Source: Saprospirales bacterium GYS_P2D (lineage in GTDB: Bacteria; Bacteroidota; Bacteroidia; Chitinophagales; Saprospiraceae). From it: DNA of 64,000 nucleotides. The number at the start of each line of letters is the position of its first letter. Position 1 is the first letter of the stretch. Position numbers and translations under genes: made by a program. Below, one piece after another: positions 19,507-29,134 of this stretch. The stretch covers positions 204,382 through 268,381 of the forward strand of contig WUUP01000007.1 of NCBI GenBank assembly GCA_009833045.1. Direction: 5' to 3'. The notes under the pieces are model-generated. The model was not told where the DNA came from, did not search any database, and saw only the letters and a program-made list of their open reading frames with translations.

Positions 19507-21678
19507 TTATTTATTATCAGTTATAGTAGTCTGTCCTGTCTGCCTATCAATCGTCACCGCTATACTACCGCCACGCTGCAGAGTGATGACTATCTCCAAT
19601 GATGACTCATCGTAGCCTCTCAACGATACACTCTCGATCGCTGTATAAGGATGTATAGGCACCTCTGTCCGAGCAGAGTATATCCCATGGGACTCGATGG
19701 CTGCTAAAAATGCAGTGCTCTTTGTCTTTTTTCGCTGATGTATGAGCATTTCATCTTTGCGTAGATTGAAGTCTGGATCATTCGCTCCTAAGCGGGCTAT
19801 GATAGCCGCATCTCCTACCTGACTCGCACCAGTGATCGTGTAAAACTGCTTGTCCTTCATCCAGTTGAACTGATATCCATCATCAGCTAAATCACCGATC
19901 GCCTCCTGATACAAGTGTTGATAGCCGTGATCCTCTCCCATCACATCATGTGTGCGCTCATACTCCCAGCTCGTAGTCATCACATGCTCTGCATATTGAT
20001 AGGCCATCTCATAGTCATGAGCATCATCACTCACCACTTCATAAAAATCAATCAAGAGTGGCCTCACGAATGCTTCATGTCTAAGAAGTAATAATGTACG
20101 ATCCATCGTCACCCCAGCATATGCAGAGGTATCCATAGCACGTGCACACTGAGCATCTGGATTAGACACATTGAAATATACAGGTATAGCATGTTCATTC
20201 TTAGCCTGATCATACTTGCCGCCAAACTGTGAAGTACGATCCATGATCAATCCATTATGAGCAATGGTTTGCTTGGCCCAGCTAAAGTTTTCTGGGAGGT
20301 ATCTCCCTCCTGCTTTTTGATCAATATTGACCCATCTGGCGGCACCATAGTCCTGTAGCACCTCAGTATCCCCATCATATATCGCATAGGACAGTCGATC
20401 ATAGTGACCATGTCCGAGACCCTGAGCTGCATATTTGAATATGACATTGTATTCATTTTCTCCCTCTCCTTGGCGGAGAATACCAATAGCTCCTTGATCT
20501 CCATTTTGTCCATCCGTGAGTTGTATCGCAGGCTTAGCGAATGGTCGCTCAGGCAGCCTCTCCATTGCACGAGCTACGGCGAGTCCACTATCGGATAGAT
20601 CTACTCTGCCCTGCAGTCGTGCAGCATCTATGAATACTGGATCCATTGATACTTGATAAGCAATATTGAGCGCAGAGATGACACTACCTGCTTTGATAGA
20701 CATACCTTTTTGGGCATCGTTTATTGGAAAAAATTCACCTTTAGCGTCTGTCTGGTATAGTAGCGCTTGGACCGCCTTGATCAGTAGGCCTTCACGATAT
20801 TCAAATACTTTTAAATCGGGACGGTGCTGCTCCAGCGCTCGAGCAAACTCCATGAACGGTAGCATAGCATAGCGTTGATAGTAGGGCCCCTCAGTGTAGT
20901 AGCCATCAGGCGAGAAGGCATGATCTAACTGCGCAAAAAATCCTGCTTCGGACTTTCCATTTTCATAGATGTAGCCTCCGTCATTATCCTTAGCGAGATC
21001 ATTGACATCGCTGAGCTGCAGACCATAGAGTGATCGCTGTATAAGCTCCTCATCCTCCATCACGAGCCCTATCATACCTACGGCAGCATTGCCCCATGTA
21101 CTATGATTGTGCACTCGATTAAAGAATTGCGGATTTTCGACAGAAATAAAATCTGCGAAGGGTCTAAAGAGTCTCTTTTCTAAGTCTTCTTCTTCCTCCT
21201 CTGAGAGGTATGGCAGGATGTCCTCATAGCCTTGAGCAGTTGCTACGAGCCAGTTAGCATCATTGAGGCACTGCCAGAAAACTCGACCCGTAGAATAAGA
21301 TCGATCGGTAGGATGTATCGGCCATGTGGTATATCTATCTGCGTAGATCATCAGCATGTCACGGACATACTGAGCATATCGCTCATCGTCTGTGAGACTA
21401 TAGAGTGCTCCTGCGAGCTTCATGTATTTGTAGTTAGCCTTGTGGACTTCATGGGTATAGCCACCTGCCATGTCTTTGGGTGTCGGCACGTCTATACCTG
21501 CCTCGATAGCGGCATCGACTTGATGTTTTGCACTACTTATGGCTTTCTCAAAAAGAGGTGGATATACTCGACCCTCAACTATAGGCTCAGATGTAGAGTC
21601 GATTAAAGGTTGAGCCTTCTGTGCACAGCTCATGAATGCCATCACTAACATCAACGTTATGTAGCTGTATAATCTCAC
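19507..21678 (-). CDS. PL17 oligoalginate lyase lipoprotein
   Basis: This 723-residue protein has a lipoprotein signal (MRLYSYITLMLVMAFMSC), an alpha/alpha-toroid domain with NRVHNHSTWGNAAVGM, and a heparinase II/III-like beta domain with GHGHYDRLSY, LQDYGAARW and KQTIAHNGL. These blocks fit polysaccharide lyase family 17. PL17 enzymes act exolytically on alginate oligomers to release unsaturated monouronate. The start ATG directly follows the PL6 stop codon, so the two lyases are tightly coupled. Confidence 0.92.
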   Translation of the reverse strand: MRLYSYITLMLVMAFMSCAQKAQPLIDSTSEPIVEGRVYPPLFEKAISSAKHQVDAAIEAGIDVPTPKDMAGGYTHEVHKANYKYMKLAGALYSLTDDERYAQYVRDMLMIYADRYTTWPIHPTDRSYSTGRVFWQCLNDANWLVATAQGYEDILPYLSEEEEEDLEKRLFRPFADFISVENPQFFNRVHNHSTWGNAAVGMIGLVMEDEELIQRSLYGLQLSDVNDLAKDNDGGYIYENGKSEAGFFAQLDHAFSPDGYYTEGPYYQRYAMLPFMEFARALEQHRPDLKVFEYREGLLIKAVQALLYQTDAKGEFFPINDAQKGMSIKAGSVISALNIAYQVSMDPVFIDAARLQGRVDLSDSGLAVARAMERLPERPFAKPAIQLTDGQNGDQGAIGILRQGEGENEYNVIFKYAAQGLGHGHYDRLSYAIYDGDTEVLQDYGAARWVNIDQKAGGRYLPENFSWAKQTIAHNGLIMDRTSQFGGKYDQAKNEHAIPVYFNVSNPDAQCARAMDTSAYAGVTMDRTLLLLRHEAFVRPLLIDFYEVVSDDAHDYEMAYQYAEHVMTTSWEYERTHDVMGEDHGYQHLYQEAIGDLADDGYQFNWMKDKQFYTITGASQVGDAAIIARLGANDPDFNLRKDEMLIHQRKKTKSTAFLAAIESHGIYSARTEVPIHPYTAIESVSLRGYDESSLEIVITLQRGGSIAVTIDRQTGQTTITDNK

Positions 21679-23928
21679 TTATCTGAGTGTTTTTACGTTT
21701 TCTCGTGTGTAGTTAGGATCATTAGAGCTGATACCTTCACTCTTTGAGAAGTTAGTATTACGTACGTTGATGACAGGCTCTCCTACTATGAGGTGTAGAT
21801 TGAGCTTCTTAGACGCCTCGAATGAAAGCTGATCCAATTCAGCGAGCTGTACTCCGTGAAGGTATACTGACGACTGATGACGATTTCGCTTATCATGACC
21901 TACATTATCTAATGTCGAATCAGTCATATCGATGATAGGACCAAATGTACTCTCATCACGACCTCCTCTATAGAGCGTCACTGCCGTACCTCCTATATCT
22001 TTGAACTCACAGCCATCGATCAACACATTTTCTACATTGTAAATACCTATGTCATCGGTCTCCTTGTCCATATTGAGCACGTGACCTGTGATATTGCTGA
22101 ATGTACAATTCACTAGTCCTATACTATCGGCGAAAGTATTCTTGTAGACTCTGAGCACATTGAAGCTATGATTGACATCTAAGTCCATGAAATCACAATC
22201 CTCAGCAAAAAACTTATAGTTATTGATCATGCTATAGCGAGAGGTACGGACCACACTATTGCCCGCATAGTCATCGCACTCCGCTCCTGATACTAAGATG
22301 CCTTGCATCTTGAGAGAGCCTCCATTTTCTATATTGAATAGTGATGATCGCTCAAACGTAATATTTGCTTTATCATCAGCAGCGCCTCTCACCGTTAGGG
22401 TATGAGTCAGGTCTACCGACTTACTCTGATGATACTTACCACCTGGTACCAGCTGCAGGATATCACCTACCTGCGACTTTTTGACAGCCTCAGAGATAGT
22501 GTTTTCTCCTTCAGGTACATTGATTACTTTACCCGTATTAAATTTTATACGGTAGTCCTTCTTAGGATACCAGCTCACGCCAGTATTCTGAGCATTCGGT
22601 CTATCTATACTTGTGTCGGGTCCGATATCTTTGCCTACAGGCAGTTTCAGACCATCTTTCTCTGTCCATTCGAGCTCTTTATGAGCGAAGCCTCGCTTGA
22701 TCTCTTTCCCCTTGTAGCTCGGGTAAGCCAAATTGGGACTCAAAATATTATCCTGAAAATCAATGCCACTCACATCATCGTATACGGTGAATACCTCATC
22801 TTTTTCAGTATTGTAGATGATATTATTACTCATCTCCGTCGTGATAGGAGCAGCGCTTCGCTCTGCATCAGCTCCAGCACATAGCTGAATATAGTCGCTG
22901 TCTATGATGAGATTGTCAGTAGCTCGACTATCCTGCACTTGAAAGTATCTATTGATCGGAGAGTTAGGGACGCCATTCATGATGACGAGAGCGCCTCTGA
23001 ATCTGTAGCCTGTGAGACCTTCGCAGTAGTTATTCTTGACGGTCTGACTTTCATTGATGATACGGATACCGCCAGTGTTTGCTTTTTTATTTCCAAAGAA
23101 ATAGTTGTTTTCCACGAGTGTCTCATTACCATGACGCATCGTGAGCGTGCCCTGACATTCTAAGAAAGTATTGTTTCTGAATGTATTCTGACAGGACTTA
23201 TTAGAGATGATCTCATGCTCTCCATTGCATCTCTCGAAGTAGTTGTCTTCGACGAGCGTTTTAGAGTTTTTGAGTGAATAGTGGCTCGTACCTATCCGTA
23301 GTGTCTCACCACCATTAGATCCGAGGATCGGATGGTAGCCAAAGTAGTTATGATCGATGTGGTGATCATTTTCTTGACTCGCTTCATTATTGAGCCTTAC
23401 GGCCAATGTCACACCACGATTTCGCTTTCCGACGAGATAGTTGTGATCAAAGCGATTATTCTTACCATAGATGCCTACCCAGTAGTCAGCGTCAAAGCGC
23501 TCTGATGGATTATAATCCTCTATGACACATTCTGTCACCCTACAGTTATTGCAGAGTAGTTCTTTATTCTTTTTGAATGAGATCACCTCACCAGTAGGAG
23601 TATGACCATTGCGGAAAACCAGGCCCTCGACGTGTATGAATTCTCCAGCAATGCGGAGATTGGACTGACCTTCGAGAAATACTTTTCCTTTTTCTTGGAC
23701 AGTGAGCGTGATAGGATTTTCAGCTGTGCCTTGGCCAACCAGTTCGAGCTCTGTATCTGTCCATGTTCCATTGGCCAAAACTATTTTATCTCCAGGCTCA
23801 AGATCTTTGACAGCTTCGTTAAACTCTTCTATTGATTGGACCATGGTACCATCTGAAATAGTAGTGAATTCACAGGCGACCGCTAGCAGTAGACTCCAGA
23901 GTAGTAGGCTTATTACAGTGATTCTCAA
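21679..23928 (-). CDS. PL6 alginate lyase lipoprotein (two beta-helix domains)
   Basis: This is a PL6/chondroitinase-B family lyase. The N-terminal catalytic beta-helix contains EIISNKSCQNTFRNNTF and TLTMRHGNETLVENNYFFGN (likely catalytic Lys and Arg), followed by GGIRIINESQ and RFRGALVIMNGVPNSPINRY. A second beta-helix domain starts near residue 460. I chose TTG 23928, giving MRITVISLLLWSLLLAVAC, a short lipoprotein signal. The frame extends to GTG 23976, but that codon lies inside a strong terminator hairpin. It cleaves alginate polymer and precedes PL17 without a gap. Confidence 0.9.
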   Translation of the reverse strand: MRITVISLLLWSLLLAVACEFTTISDGTMVQSIEEFNEAVKDLEPGDKIVLANGTWTDTELELVGQGTAENPITLTVQEKGKVFLEGQSNLRIAGEFIHVEGLVFRNGHTPTGEVISFKKNKELLCNNCRVTECVIEDYNPSERFDADYWVGIYGKNNRFDHNYLVGKRNRGVTLAVRLNNEASQENDHHIDHNYFGYHPILGSNGGETLRIGTSHYSLKNSKTLVEDNYFERCNGEHEIISNKSCQNTFRNNTFLECQGTLTMRHGNETLVENNYFFGNKKANTGGIRIINESQTVKNNYCEGLTGYRFRGALVIMNGVPNSPINRYFQVQDSRATDNLIIDSDYIQLCAGADAERSAAPITTEMSNNIIYNTEKDEVFTVYDDVSGIDFQDNILSPNLAYPSYKGKEIKRGFAHKELEWTEKDGLKLPVGKDIGPDTSIDRPNAQNTGVSWYPKKDYRIKFNTGKVINVPEGENTISEAVKKSQVGDILQLVPGGKYHQSKSVDLTHTLTVRGAADDKANITFERSSLFNIENGGSLKMQGILVSGAECDDYAGNSVVRTSRYSMINNYKFFAEDCDFMDLDVNHSFNVLRVYKNTFADSIGLVNCTFSNITGHVLNMDKETDDIGIYNVENVLIDGCEFKDIGGTAVTLYRGGRDESTFGPIIDMTDSTLDNVGHDKRNRHQSSVYLHGVQLAELDQLSFEASKKLNLHLIVGEPVINVRNTNFSKSEGISSNDPNYTRENVKTLR

Positions 23929-23947
23929 TGTTGTTCTTTTTGGATGA

Positions 23948-23978
23948 GAAAAAGGTGCTCGCTCTATTACGAGCACCT
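23948..23978 (-). terminator. Strong terminator/attenuator between susD1 and PL6
   Basis: A perfect 9-bp stem (23953-23961 with 23970-23978), an 8-nt loop and a following T-run (minus strand) lie 112 nt past the susD1 stop and only about 25 nt before the chosen PL6 start. Partial termination would give more SusCD than enzymes, as is common in such loci. Confidence 0.8.
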
Positions 23979-24090
23979 CTTCTGCGTATGAAAAACTATA
24001 TCTAAAAAAACGTATAAGTTATATGATGACTCAGTAATCAATATTCAGACTGACGCATCATCTTTTTATCTGTCTATCAGATAGCTATTC

Positions 24091-25392
24091 TTAATAGCCA
24101 TCATTTTGCGTGATCACACCAAAACTGGCTAAGACTTCTGAAACAGGAATCGGAAACAAATAGTACCGGCTATCGATTGATTCTCCCATCTCTGCATTCA
24201 CTGTTCCCGTTCTTACTAAATCAAACCAACGTTGGCCTTCAAAAGCCAGCTCAAGTCGTCTCTCATTGGCTATGGCTTGTCTTAATTCTGATTGTGACGA
24301 GGCAGTCGTTTCAGCCAATCCTGCTCTAACCCGAATCTTGTTTAACTCTACAACTGCATTTGCTGATTTTCCATTTTCATTTAGAGCTTCAGCATACAGC
24401 AATATCACATCTCCTAATCTGAGCTCAATCCAGTCATGATCGGGGCCTCCTGTCTGAGGAAATTTAGGAGATGCCATTCTTTCTGCATCTATATTAACAT
24501 CTCTCCTTAGATCTCCTGGACTATTATCAAAAGCTGCTACTAAATCGGTATCAAGTGGATTCAATGATTTAGTATCAAGCCCACCATACCAAGACCAAAA
24601 TTCAGAGAATCCATATTCGTCTGAAATAGAACTGGACACTTGAGTTGCAAAAATGATTTCGGAATTCAAATCATTATCCACTCCAAATATATCTGCATAG
24701 TTAGATTGTAAACTAATACCAGCTGCAGCAGCTCCAGTAACAACAGCCGACAGATGGGTCTCAGCATTCGTAAAATCACCCAACTGCATAAAAACCTTAC
24801 CAAGCAATCCTTGAGCAGCTAATTTTGATGCCCTGCCATTGACATTAGTAGATGTCAGTGCTGCAATAGCATCTGTCAAATCAGGGATTATAACACCGTT
24901 GTAAATGTCTGATGCTGGCTGTCTCACAAGGATTGACTCGTCTGTCGTACTCGGAGTTCCCGACAAATTGACTGGAACCGCTCCAAAGACTCTTACCAAT
25001 TTGAAATAAGACAGCGCTCGTAAAAATTTAGCCTCACCTACTTCTATAGAGTTGGTTGAATTTTCAATTACATTATTAGCACTTAATATAGACTTATATA
25101 ACGCTGTATAAAAAGGTCCAAAAAATTGATCTTCCATGGAGGTCAGATTCGGACTAAAAATGTCAAACTCCGTATATGGAGGTTCCAACATCAATGCATT
25201 ATCTGCTCGAAAATCTCCCATCACAGCCATAGGAGTGACAGATCCGAGTTGATAATAGTAAGCCGCATTTAATACTCCTTCGTAATCAGACAAAGAATCT
25301 GAACTGGCAATATTTGGTGGAAATTGATCTAAGTCACTGTCACATGCAGTGATTAATAGCATTGACAAGATGATTATATATATTCCTTTCAT
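24091..25392 (-). CDS. susD: SusD-like glycan-binding lipoprotein (susD1)
   Basis: This 433-residue SusD/RagB-family protein has a lipobox (MLLITAC), a TPR-like core, and typical C-terminal motifs: HDWIELRLGDVILLYAEALNE, LNKIRVRAGL and RRLELAFEGQRWFDLVRTG. It should sit at the outer surface as the lid of the SusC1 porin and bind alginate oligomers. The gene starts 10 nt after susC1. Confidence 0.93.
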   Translation of the reverse strand: MKGIYIIILSMLLITACDSDLDQFPPNIASSDSLSDYEGVLNAAYYYQLGSVTPMAVMGDFRADNALMLEPPYTEFDIFSPNLTSMEDQFFGPFYTALYKSILSANNVIENSTNSIEVGEAKFLRALSYFKLVRVFGAVPVNLSGTPSTTDESILVRQPASDIYNGVIIPDLTDAIAALTSTNVNGRASKLAAQGLLGKVFMQLGDFTNAETHLSAVVTGAAAAGISLQSNYADIFGVDNDLNSEIIFATQVSSSISDEYGFSEFWSWYGGLDTKSLNPLDTDLVAAFDNSPGDLRRDVNIDAERMASPKFPQTGGPDHDWIELRLGDVILLYAEALNENGKSANAVVELNKIRVRAGLAETTASSQSELRQAIANERRLELAFEGQRWFDLVRTGTVNAEMGESIDSRYYLFPIPVSEVLASFGVITQNDGY

Positions 25393-25402
25393 TATTCCTT
25401 AT

Positions 25403-28400
25403 TTAAAAGTTAACATTAAGCCCGAAGGTGAAACTTCGAACAATTGGACTTGCTCCGACTTGAACTCCATAGGTAGTTGGTCCGAGATAACCTCCATTGG
25501 TAGTTTCTACTCCTTCTGGATTGAATGAGGTATAATTATCTCCCATGAGATATAATAGATTAGTCGATGCCAAATAAACCCTTAGAGAACCTATTCCGAT
25601 GTCATTAGACCATTTAGGATCTACTGTATAACCTATCGTTAAGTTTCGCAGAGCTAAATAAGAAGCATCTTGTACCTGGGCATCCAGTTGATTTCTGGAC
25701 TGAGTGTAGTGCATCCCATTATGATCAGCTATACCATCATTATCCCCATCGAAGCTGGACTTTAACCTACCTCCAAACTCTGATCTCCAATAAATCTCAT
25801 CAATATTGAACACCTCACCCCCTTGTGCTCCTTGAAACTGAAGTGATACATCTAAATTCTTAAAGTTTAACTGACTATTTAATCCCCAATAAAAATCAGG
25901 GGTATTCTGTCCGATTTTCACGAGATCTCCACCTTCTTCTACGGTCCTCGTGCGATCTATGACACCATCACCATTTTGGTCTATGACATAGTACTCGGAG
26001 CTATTGATGCCAATAGCTCGTGATGGGTCACTCATGAATTGAGTTTCTACCATTCCCGCTGTTTCTAATCCCCACATTTCACCTATTTCTCCTCCAACGT
26101 AATTTCTAAATACTGGGCCCCTACCAGACTGCCCATAGATCACCTGTGGCAGTTCGCTCAGACCTCCTAAATCTGTTATTTCAGAATTGACAGTAGAGAG
26201 GTTGGCACTAACATTCCAACGTAGTCCACCCTTATTGATCAAGGCCGCTCCTAGCTCTAATTCAACTCCCGAGCTTTTGACATCCCCAGAATTAAGAGCT
26301 ATGGACGTGGTGCCTAATACTTCAGATACACTTTGATTGATGAGAATGTCTTCTATGTTAGAAGTATAATAATCGACCCCAATCGTAAATCGATTACCCA
26401 AGAATCCTAAATTGACTCCATAATTTGTCTCGGTATTAGTTTGCCAAGTCAAGTCGGGATTCGCCACATCAGAAGGAATCAGGAATCCAGTACCAAATAT
26501 CGTAGCCTGTGGATTGAGCAGGCTGAGAGAATTATACGCTCCTAAGAAAGATGTTGTCCCTAAAGATCCTCGACTAAAACGAAGCTTGATGTCGGTAAGT
26601 AATTCAGAATTGTAGAATGATTCATTGTGAACATTCCAACCTAAAGAGAATGCTGGAAAAGTCTCATATCTGTTGTTTTCTCCGAATCTCGAATCTCCAT
26701 CTCTTCTGACAGAAACAGATGCTAAATATCGGTTGTCATATGCATAGTTGATACGACCAAAGTAGCTCCTCCTTGATATGGTCTCATCTCTCTCAGATAC
26801 AGATATATCTGCTGGATCAAGCAATGCATAGTTTATAGGAAGACCAAATGGCACATTGGTTCCATCAAGTGATACTCCATTGATATAAAAATTTTGAAAC
26901 TCGATACCTGCTATAGCAGAGATATCATGCTCGTTGATCACTTTACCATAGTTCAAAGTAGTCTCACTCAGTACCGATGATCTTTTGATATTAGACCGAT
27001 CTAATGCTGTCTGATTAGTACGACCTCTGGAGTCAAATTCTAAACCTCTCCAGAAGTAATCTTCTGTGTCTCGAGTATCTCCACCTAAGACAGTTTTCAA
27101 GTTGAGACCATCCACTAACTCATACTGTAGATATGTACTTACATTGCCAAAGAGTGTCTTCTGCCACCTATCAGTATTGTCCAACTTAGTCGCTGGACCT
27201 GCATCACCAGATCCTCCAATACCATTACCACTTCTACCATAGTGCCAATCCTGAGCTGTCATCCCTGGCTCCAGAGTATATATACTACTATTGAATGGAG
27301 AACTTCCTCCTCGATAACCAGAATCAAATGAAGCTAAGCCAAGTGCCTGGGCCTGCTGATCTAATTGCTGAACAAAAGCTATGGAGGCTTCAGTGTGATA
27401 TATAGGATGTACGCTATACGCACGTAATAAATCTCTCATGTCATGCCCAACAATATCCCGATCACCCATGAAACCATTGATATTAATCCCAGTTTTAAAC
27501 TTCTCGCCTAACTTGGCATCGAGGTTTAATCGAGCATTATATCGCTCAAATCCCTGAGTGATGGCGATACCGTCAGTAGTAAGATATCCTATGGATGCAA
27601 AATAATTGACGTCATCTGTACCTCCGCTAATGCTCAAATCATGGTTAGTACTGGATCCTGAACGGAAAAACCAATCCTCTACACCTACCACATCCGGAGA
27701 ATTTCTATATGCATTTAATCGGTATGACAAAAGTGCTTCATCAACTTCGGAGACATCATATGTGCCATCCGCTATGCCAGCTTCTAATATATCAGCCCAC
27801 TCTCCTGAGGTTTTTAATTGTTCGGCATCACTGACATACTTTTCAGATGTACTGACATAAGCATTATAGCTTATACTTACTTTGCCTGCTCTCCCCTTCT
27901 TAGTGGTGATCAGTATGACACCATTCGCTCCTCGAGATCCATATATTGCTGCGGAGGCAGCATCTTTCAATACTTCTATGCTTTCGATATCATTGGGATT
28001 AACTGTTGCCAGACTTCCAGAGATAGGATATCCATCTACTACTATGAGCGGATTAGAATCCCCAGAGATCGAAGAAGCTGCACGAATTTGAATTTTGGGA
28101 TCAGCACCTGGCGCTCCATCTTGGTTTTGGATCAATACACCAGACATTTTACCTGCTAAGGCATCATCGACACGATTTGCCTGTATAGCAGCTACTTCTG
28201 TTCCTTTTAATTGTGCAATAGCCCCAGTATTGTGGGACTTTTTTCGTGTCCCATATCCTGTGATGACTACTTCTTCTATTAGTTCACTACTGGTAGCCAT
28301 CACTACATCCAGTTGACTACTGTTACCTACAGTCACAGACTGTTGATCATACCCGATGAAGCTGAATAGGAGTACATCTCCTGCACTGGCTGCGATCTCA

Positions 28401-28627
28401 TAGTTACCGTCGAGATCCGAGATCGTACCTGTGGATGTACCTTCTTTAGTGATATTTACTCCGATGAGTACTTCTCCATTGGAGGCGGTCACTGTACCTG
28501 TGACCATCTGTGCCATGATCATGGCACTCGAGCATATGAGTACTAATCCTGTCAATAGGACCCTCGACATATGCGTCACGAGAGAATGGTGGACATAGCG
28601 TCCACATTGATAGTTTTTAATTTCCAT
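25403..28627 (-). CDS. susC: SusC-like TonB-dependent outer membrane transporter (susC1)
   Basis: This is a SusC-type transporter of about 1,074 residues. It has a signal peptide, a carboxypeptidase-regulatory-like domain (VTGTVTASNGEVLIGVNITK), a TonB-box/plug (EEVVITGYGTRKK, SRGANGVILITTKKG) and a beta-barrel ending in a terminal aromatic (FGLNVNF). The frame extends upstream to 28705, but I chose ATG 28627. The upstream part is the leader that is conserved with susC2, and both genes then have the same 86-nt spacing from the shared block. It pairs with susD1 for alginate oligomer import. Confidence 0.93.
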   Translation of the reverse strand: MEIKNYQCGRYVHHSLVTHMSRVLLTGLVLICSSAMIMAQMVTGTVTASNGEVLIGVNITKEGTSTGTISDLDGNYEIAASAGDVLLFSFIGYDQQSVTVGNSSQLDVVMATSSELIEEVVITGYGTRKKSHNTGAIAQLKGTEVAAIQANRVDDALAGKMSGVLIQNQDGAPGADPKIQIRAASSISGDSNPLIVVDGYPISGSLATVNPNDIESIEVLKDAASAAIYGSRGANGVILITTKKGRAGKVSISYNAYVSTSEKYVSDAEQLKTSGEWADILEAGIADGTYDVSEVDEALLSYRLNAYRNSPDVVGVEDWFFRSGSSTNHDLSISGGTDDVNYFASIGYLTTDGIAITQGFERYNARLNLDAKLGEKFKTGININGFMGDRDIVGHDMRDLLRAYSVHPIYHTEASIAFVQQLDQQAQALGLASFDSGYRGGSSPFNSSIYTLEPGMTAQDWHYGRSGNGIGGSGDAGPATKLDNTDRWQKTLFGNVSTYLQYELVDGLNLKTVLGGDTRDTEDYFWRGLEFDSRGRTNQTALDRSNIKRSSVLSETTLNYGKVINEHDISAIAGIEFQNFYINGVSLDGTNVPFGLPINYALLDPADISVSERDETISRRSYFGRINYAYDNRYLASVSVRRDGDSRFGENNRYETFPAFSLGWNVHNESFYNSELLTDIKLRFSRGSLGTTSFLGAYNSLSLLNPQATIFGTGFLIPSDVANPDLTWQTNTETNYGVNLGFLGNRFTIGVDYYTSNIEDILINQSVSEVLGTTSIALNSGDVKSSGVELELGAALINKGGLRWNVSANLSTVNSEITDLGGLSELPQVIYGQSGRGPVFRNYVGGEIGEMWGLETAGMVETQFMSDPSRAIGINSSEYYVIDQNGDGVIDRTRTVEEGGDLVKIGQNTPDFYWGLNSQLNFKNLDVSLQFQGAQGGEVFNIDEIYWRSEFGGRLKSSFDGDNDGIADHNGMHYTQSRNQLDAQVQDASYLALRNLTIGYTVDPKWSNDIGIGSLRVYLASTNLLYLMGDNYTSFNPEGVETTNGGYLGPTTYGVQVGASPIVRSFTFGLNVNF

Positions 28628-28713
28628 ACTTACCTTATTCTTAAGGTGATTTAAAAAAAGTTTTTCAAGCGACTTCCTAAGACAATTCTCAAAATGTTGG
28701 CGCACTCAGATTT
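28628..28713 (-). promoter_or_regulatory. Conserved susC leader with RBS hairpin (copy 1)
   Basis: The 86 nt before susC1 match the leader of susC2 at 35579-35664, including an identical 20-nt block (28694-28713), a shared run of A/T next to GGTGATTT, and a hairpin ACCTTA-loop-TAAGGT (28632-28647). The 3' arm contains the AAGGT ribosome-binding-like sequence. Loop bases differ while the stem is kept. This suggests control of translation start or binding by an RNA or protein factor. Confidence 0.65.
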
Positions 28714-28772
28714 TTCATCTTAGTCATCTTATTCCGAATCTCCTGAGATCACTCTCAGTTATACACCAATTA

Positions 28773-28838
28773 TTGGTTAACCAATAATTGGTCGACCAAA
28801 TATACAATCTGTTTTTACAATTCCAATTGGTTGACCAA
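28773..28838 (-). promoter_or_regulatory. GntR operators and -7 box of the susC1 operon
   Basis: Two palindromes, TTGGTTAACCAA (28773-28784) and TTGGTCGACCAA (28788-28799), are separated by 3 bp. A third site, TTGGTTGACCAA, lies at 28827-28838. The Bacteroidota-type -7 box TATATTTG (minus strand, 28804-28797) overlaps the second palindrome. The double palindrome is identical to the one before gntR, so the GntR protein probably represses this promoter. Confidence 0.8.
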
Positions 28839-29042
28839 TTTTTATTGGTAAAAAAATGTTTTACGTCAGAATAATATTAGGATATAGCTCAAAAGGCCTA
28901 TAAAACAAGGGGATTGGTACATCAAATGAGAATAATATAAATACTTCTATTCAGATTTTGGATATACGACATAGTCCTTTCTTTCCCATCCAGATGTCCA
29001 TAGCAACACTTAATGCATGGTAAGTTTCACTGAGGTATCTCA

Positions 29043-29078
29043 CTAAAAACAAAGAGAGGTACTCATCAGCACCCCTCT
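29043..29078 (-). terminator. Terminator after the PL7 gene
   Basis: An imperfect hairpin pairs 29055-29063 with 29068-29078, followed by TTTGTTTTT on the minus strand. It lies about 57 nt past the PL7 stop. Its flanks resemble those of the hairpin before PL6. The rest of the gap 28839-29134 shows no gene. Confidence 0.7.
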
Positions 29079-29134
29079 ACGTATGAAAAAACTTTGTCTA
29101 TACTATTACCAATATCTCTTTTCACTGATCAGTA

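Noticed and set aside
23929-23976. GTG 23976 as PL6 start
   Set aside because: It lies inside the terminator hairpin and would put 16 extra residues before the lipoprotein signal.
28628-28705. Upstream 26-codon extension of susC1
   Set aside because: The segment is the untranslated leader conserved with susC2, and the inner ATG gives equal spacing in both genes.
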